Below, piece after piece: positions 63,686-64,000 of a DNA stretch of 64,000 nucleotides. A model generated the notes under the pieces. That model searched no databases. It saw only the letters and a list, made by a program, of their open reading frames with translations, and was not told the origin of the DNA. Every line of letters starts with the position of its first letter. The first letter of the stretch is position 1. Source of the stretch: Candidatus Krumholzibacteriia bacterium (lineage in GTDB: Bacteria > Krumholzibacteriota > Krumholzibacteriia > WVZY01 > JAKEHA01); assembly GCA_029865265.1 (NCBI GenBank), contig JAOUHG010000014.1, positions 16,197-80,196 on the forward strand. Reading direction: 5' to 3'. The translations under genes and the position numbers were made by a program.

Positions 63686-64000
63686 TCAGAAGGCGTACGT
63701 CAGTTCGTGCGCCCGATTGACCCGCAGCGCCCGGGTCTCCACGTGCCGGCGATAGTACGCTTGCCATCGCTCCGAGAGCCTGGCCTTCTCAAAGAACAAC
63801 CTCTCCTTCAGCAGATCACGAAGCCGCCACGGACGGCTCGCCACACCCAGAAGCATCGCCGAGGTGACGCGGTTCCCCTTCTCACGCCGGCGCTTCATGT
63901 AGTTACGCCACACCTGGAAAATCGCGAGTTTTTCGATCGACGCCTGCCGCCGCTTCGCCCACGCAATCGTCTCCCGCTTGTGCGCCGCCGTGCTGTGGCG
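63686..64000 (-). CDS. C-terminal part of an unrecognised protein, possibly transposase-related
   Basis: The frame is open from the right edge to a stop at 63686, about 104 codons. The fragment is very basic, starts AHKRETIAWAKRRQASIEK, continues AIFQVWRNYMKRRREK and ends VNRAHELTYAF. This style of basic, Trp/Tyr-containing tail reminds me of proteins tied to insertion sequences, but I cannot name a family and no inverted repeat is visible. The 5' end is outside the window. Confidence 0.45.
   Translation of the reverse strand, partial: RHSTAAHKRETIAWAKRRQASIEKLAIFQVWRNYMKRRREKGNRVTSAMLLGVASRPWRLRDLLKERLFFEKARLSERWQAYYRRHVETRALRVNRAHELTYAF

Overview
The window is about 64 kb of GC-rich DNA (codon third positions are strongly G/C) in which real genes are densely packed and many long antisense open frames are only shadows. 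The gene set suggests an uncultured didermic bacterium of the FCB superphylum, possibly Candidatus Eisenbacteria. The clues are FlgD-Ig-type C-terminal tails on large secreted proteins, a PorV-like outer-membrane protein, MglA/MglB, a GldF-GldG fusion and abundant multiheme cytochromes. This placement is inference; no rRNA gene is present to confirm it.

Layout. (1) 1-10.6 kb, minus strand: a co-oriented run pgpA-cinA-thpR-recA-recX-alaS leads into surface-polysaccharide genes (SLBB export protein, glucose-1-phosphate nucleotidyltransferase, GmhA-like isomerase, glycosyltransferase cut by the left edge). (2) 10.7-15.7 kb: an aromatic amino-acid island with tyrosine phenol-lyase, tryptophanase and a DMT permease in one operon, facing a group-II PLP decarboxylase. 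(3) 15.8-30.9 kb, plus strand: a likely single operon that starts with a 2915-residue repeat-rich secreted protein, continues with a PorV-like/TPR fusion, and ends with a partner-switching set (SpoIIE-type phosphatase, RsbW-like kinase in frame with a STAS protein, GAF-histidine kinase). (4) 31-37.7 kb, minus strand: mglB-mglA, recR, ybaB, dnaX, SRP RNA, three tRNAs, a thioesterase, a DUF1289 protein, a MetE-like protein, tadA. (5) 37.6-47.6 kb: a lipoprotein, a glycosyltransferase, a ferredoxin, an ABC/Gld-like transporter operon with DUF4340, a dipeptide-epimerase-like enzyme and a MTHFR-like protein. (6) 47.9-53.8 kb: two large secreted proteins, one with a PQQ sugar-dehydrogenase-like propeller, both with PA14, dockerin-like, cohesin-like and FlgD-type tail domains. 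(7) 53.8-63.6 kb: tRNA-Phe and then a cytochrome locus. (8) The right edge holds the 3' end of an unrecognised, possibly transposase-related gene.

The most exciting part is region 7. A Rieske protein, a b6-type cytochrome b and a nine-heme membrane-anchored cytochrome are followed on the same strand by a ten-heme periplasmic cytochrome, a cysteine-free beta-barrel protein and a multiheme lipoprotein. This looks like a quinol-oxidising bc complex wired to a porin-cytochrome conduit across the outer membrane. Divergent from it are a 13-heme cytochrome fused to a membrane cytochrome b domain and a tetraheme c554-like protein. Together they carry 41 CxxCH motifs plus two non-standard ones. Function in extracellular electron transfer is inferred from architecture, not shown.

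Region 3 is the second highlight: surface protein, export-type barrel and a complete RsbU/RsbW/RsbV-type switch apparently share one transcript.
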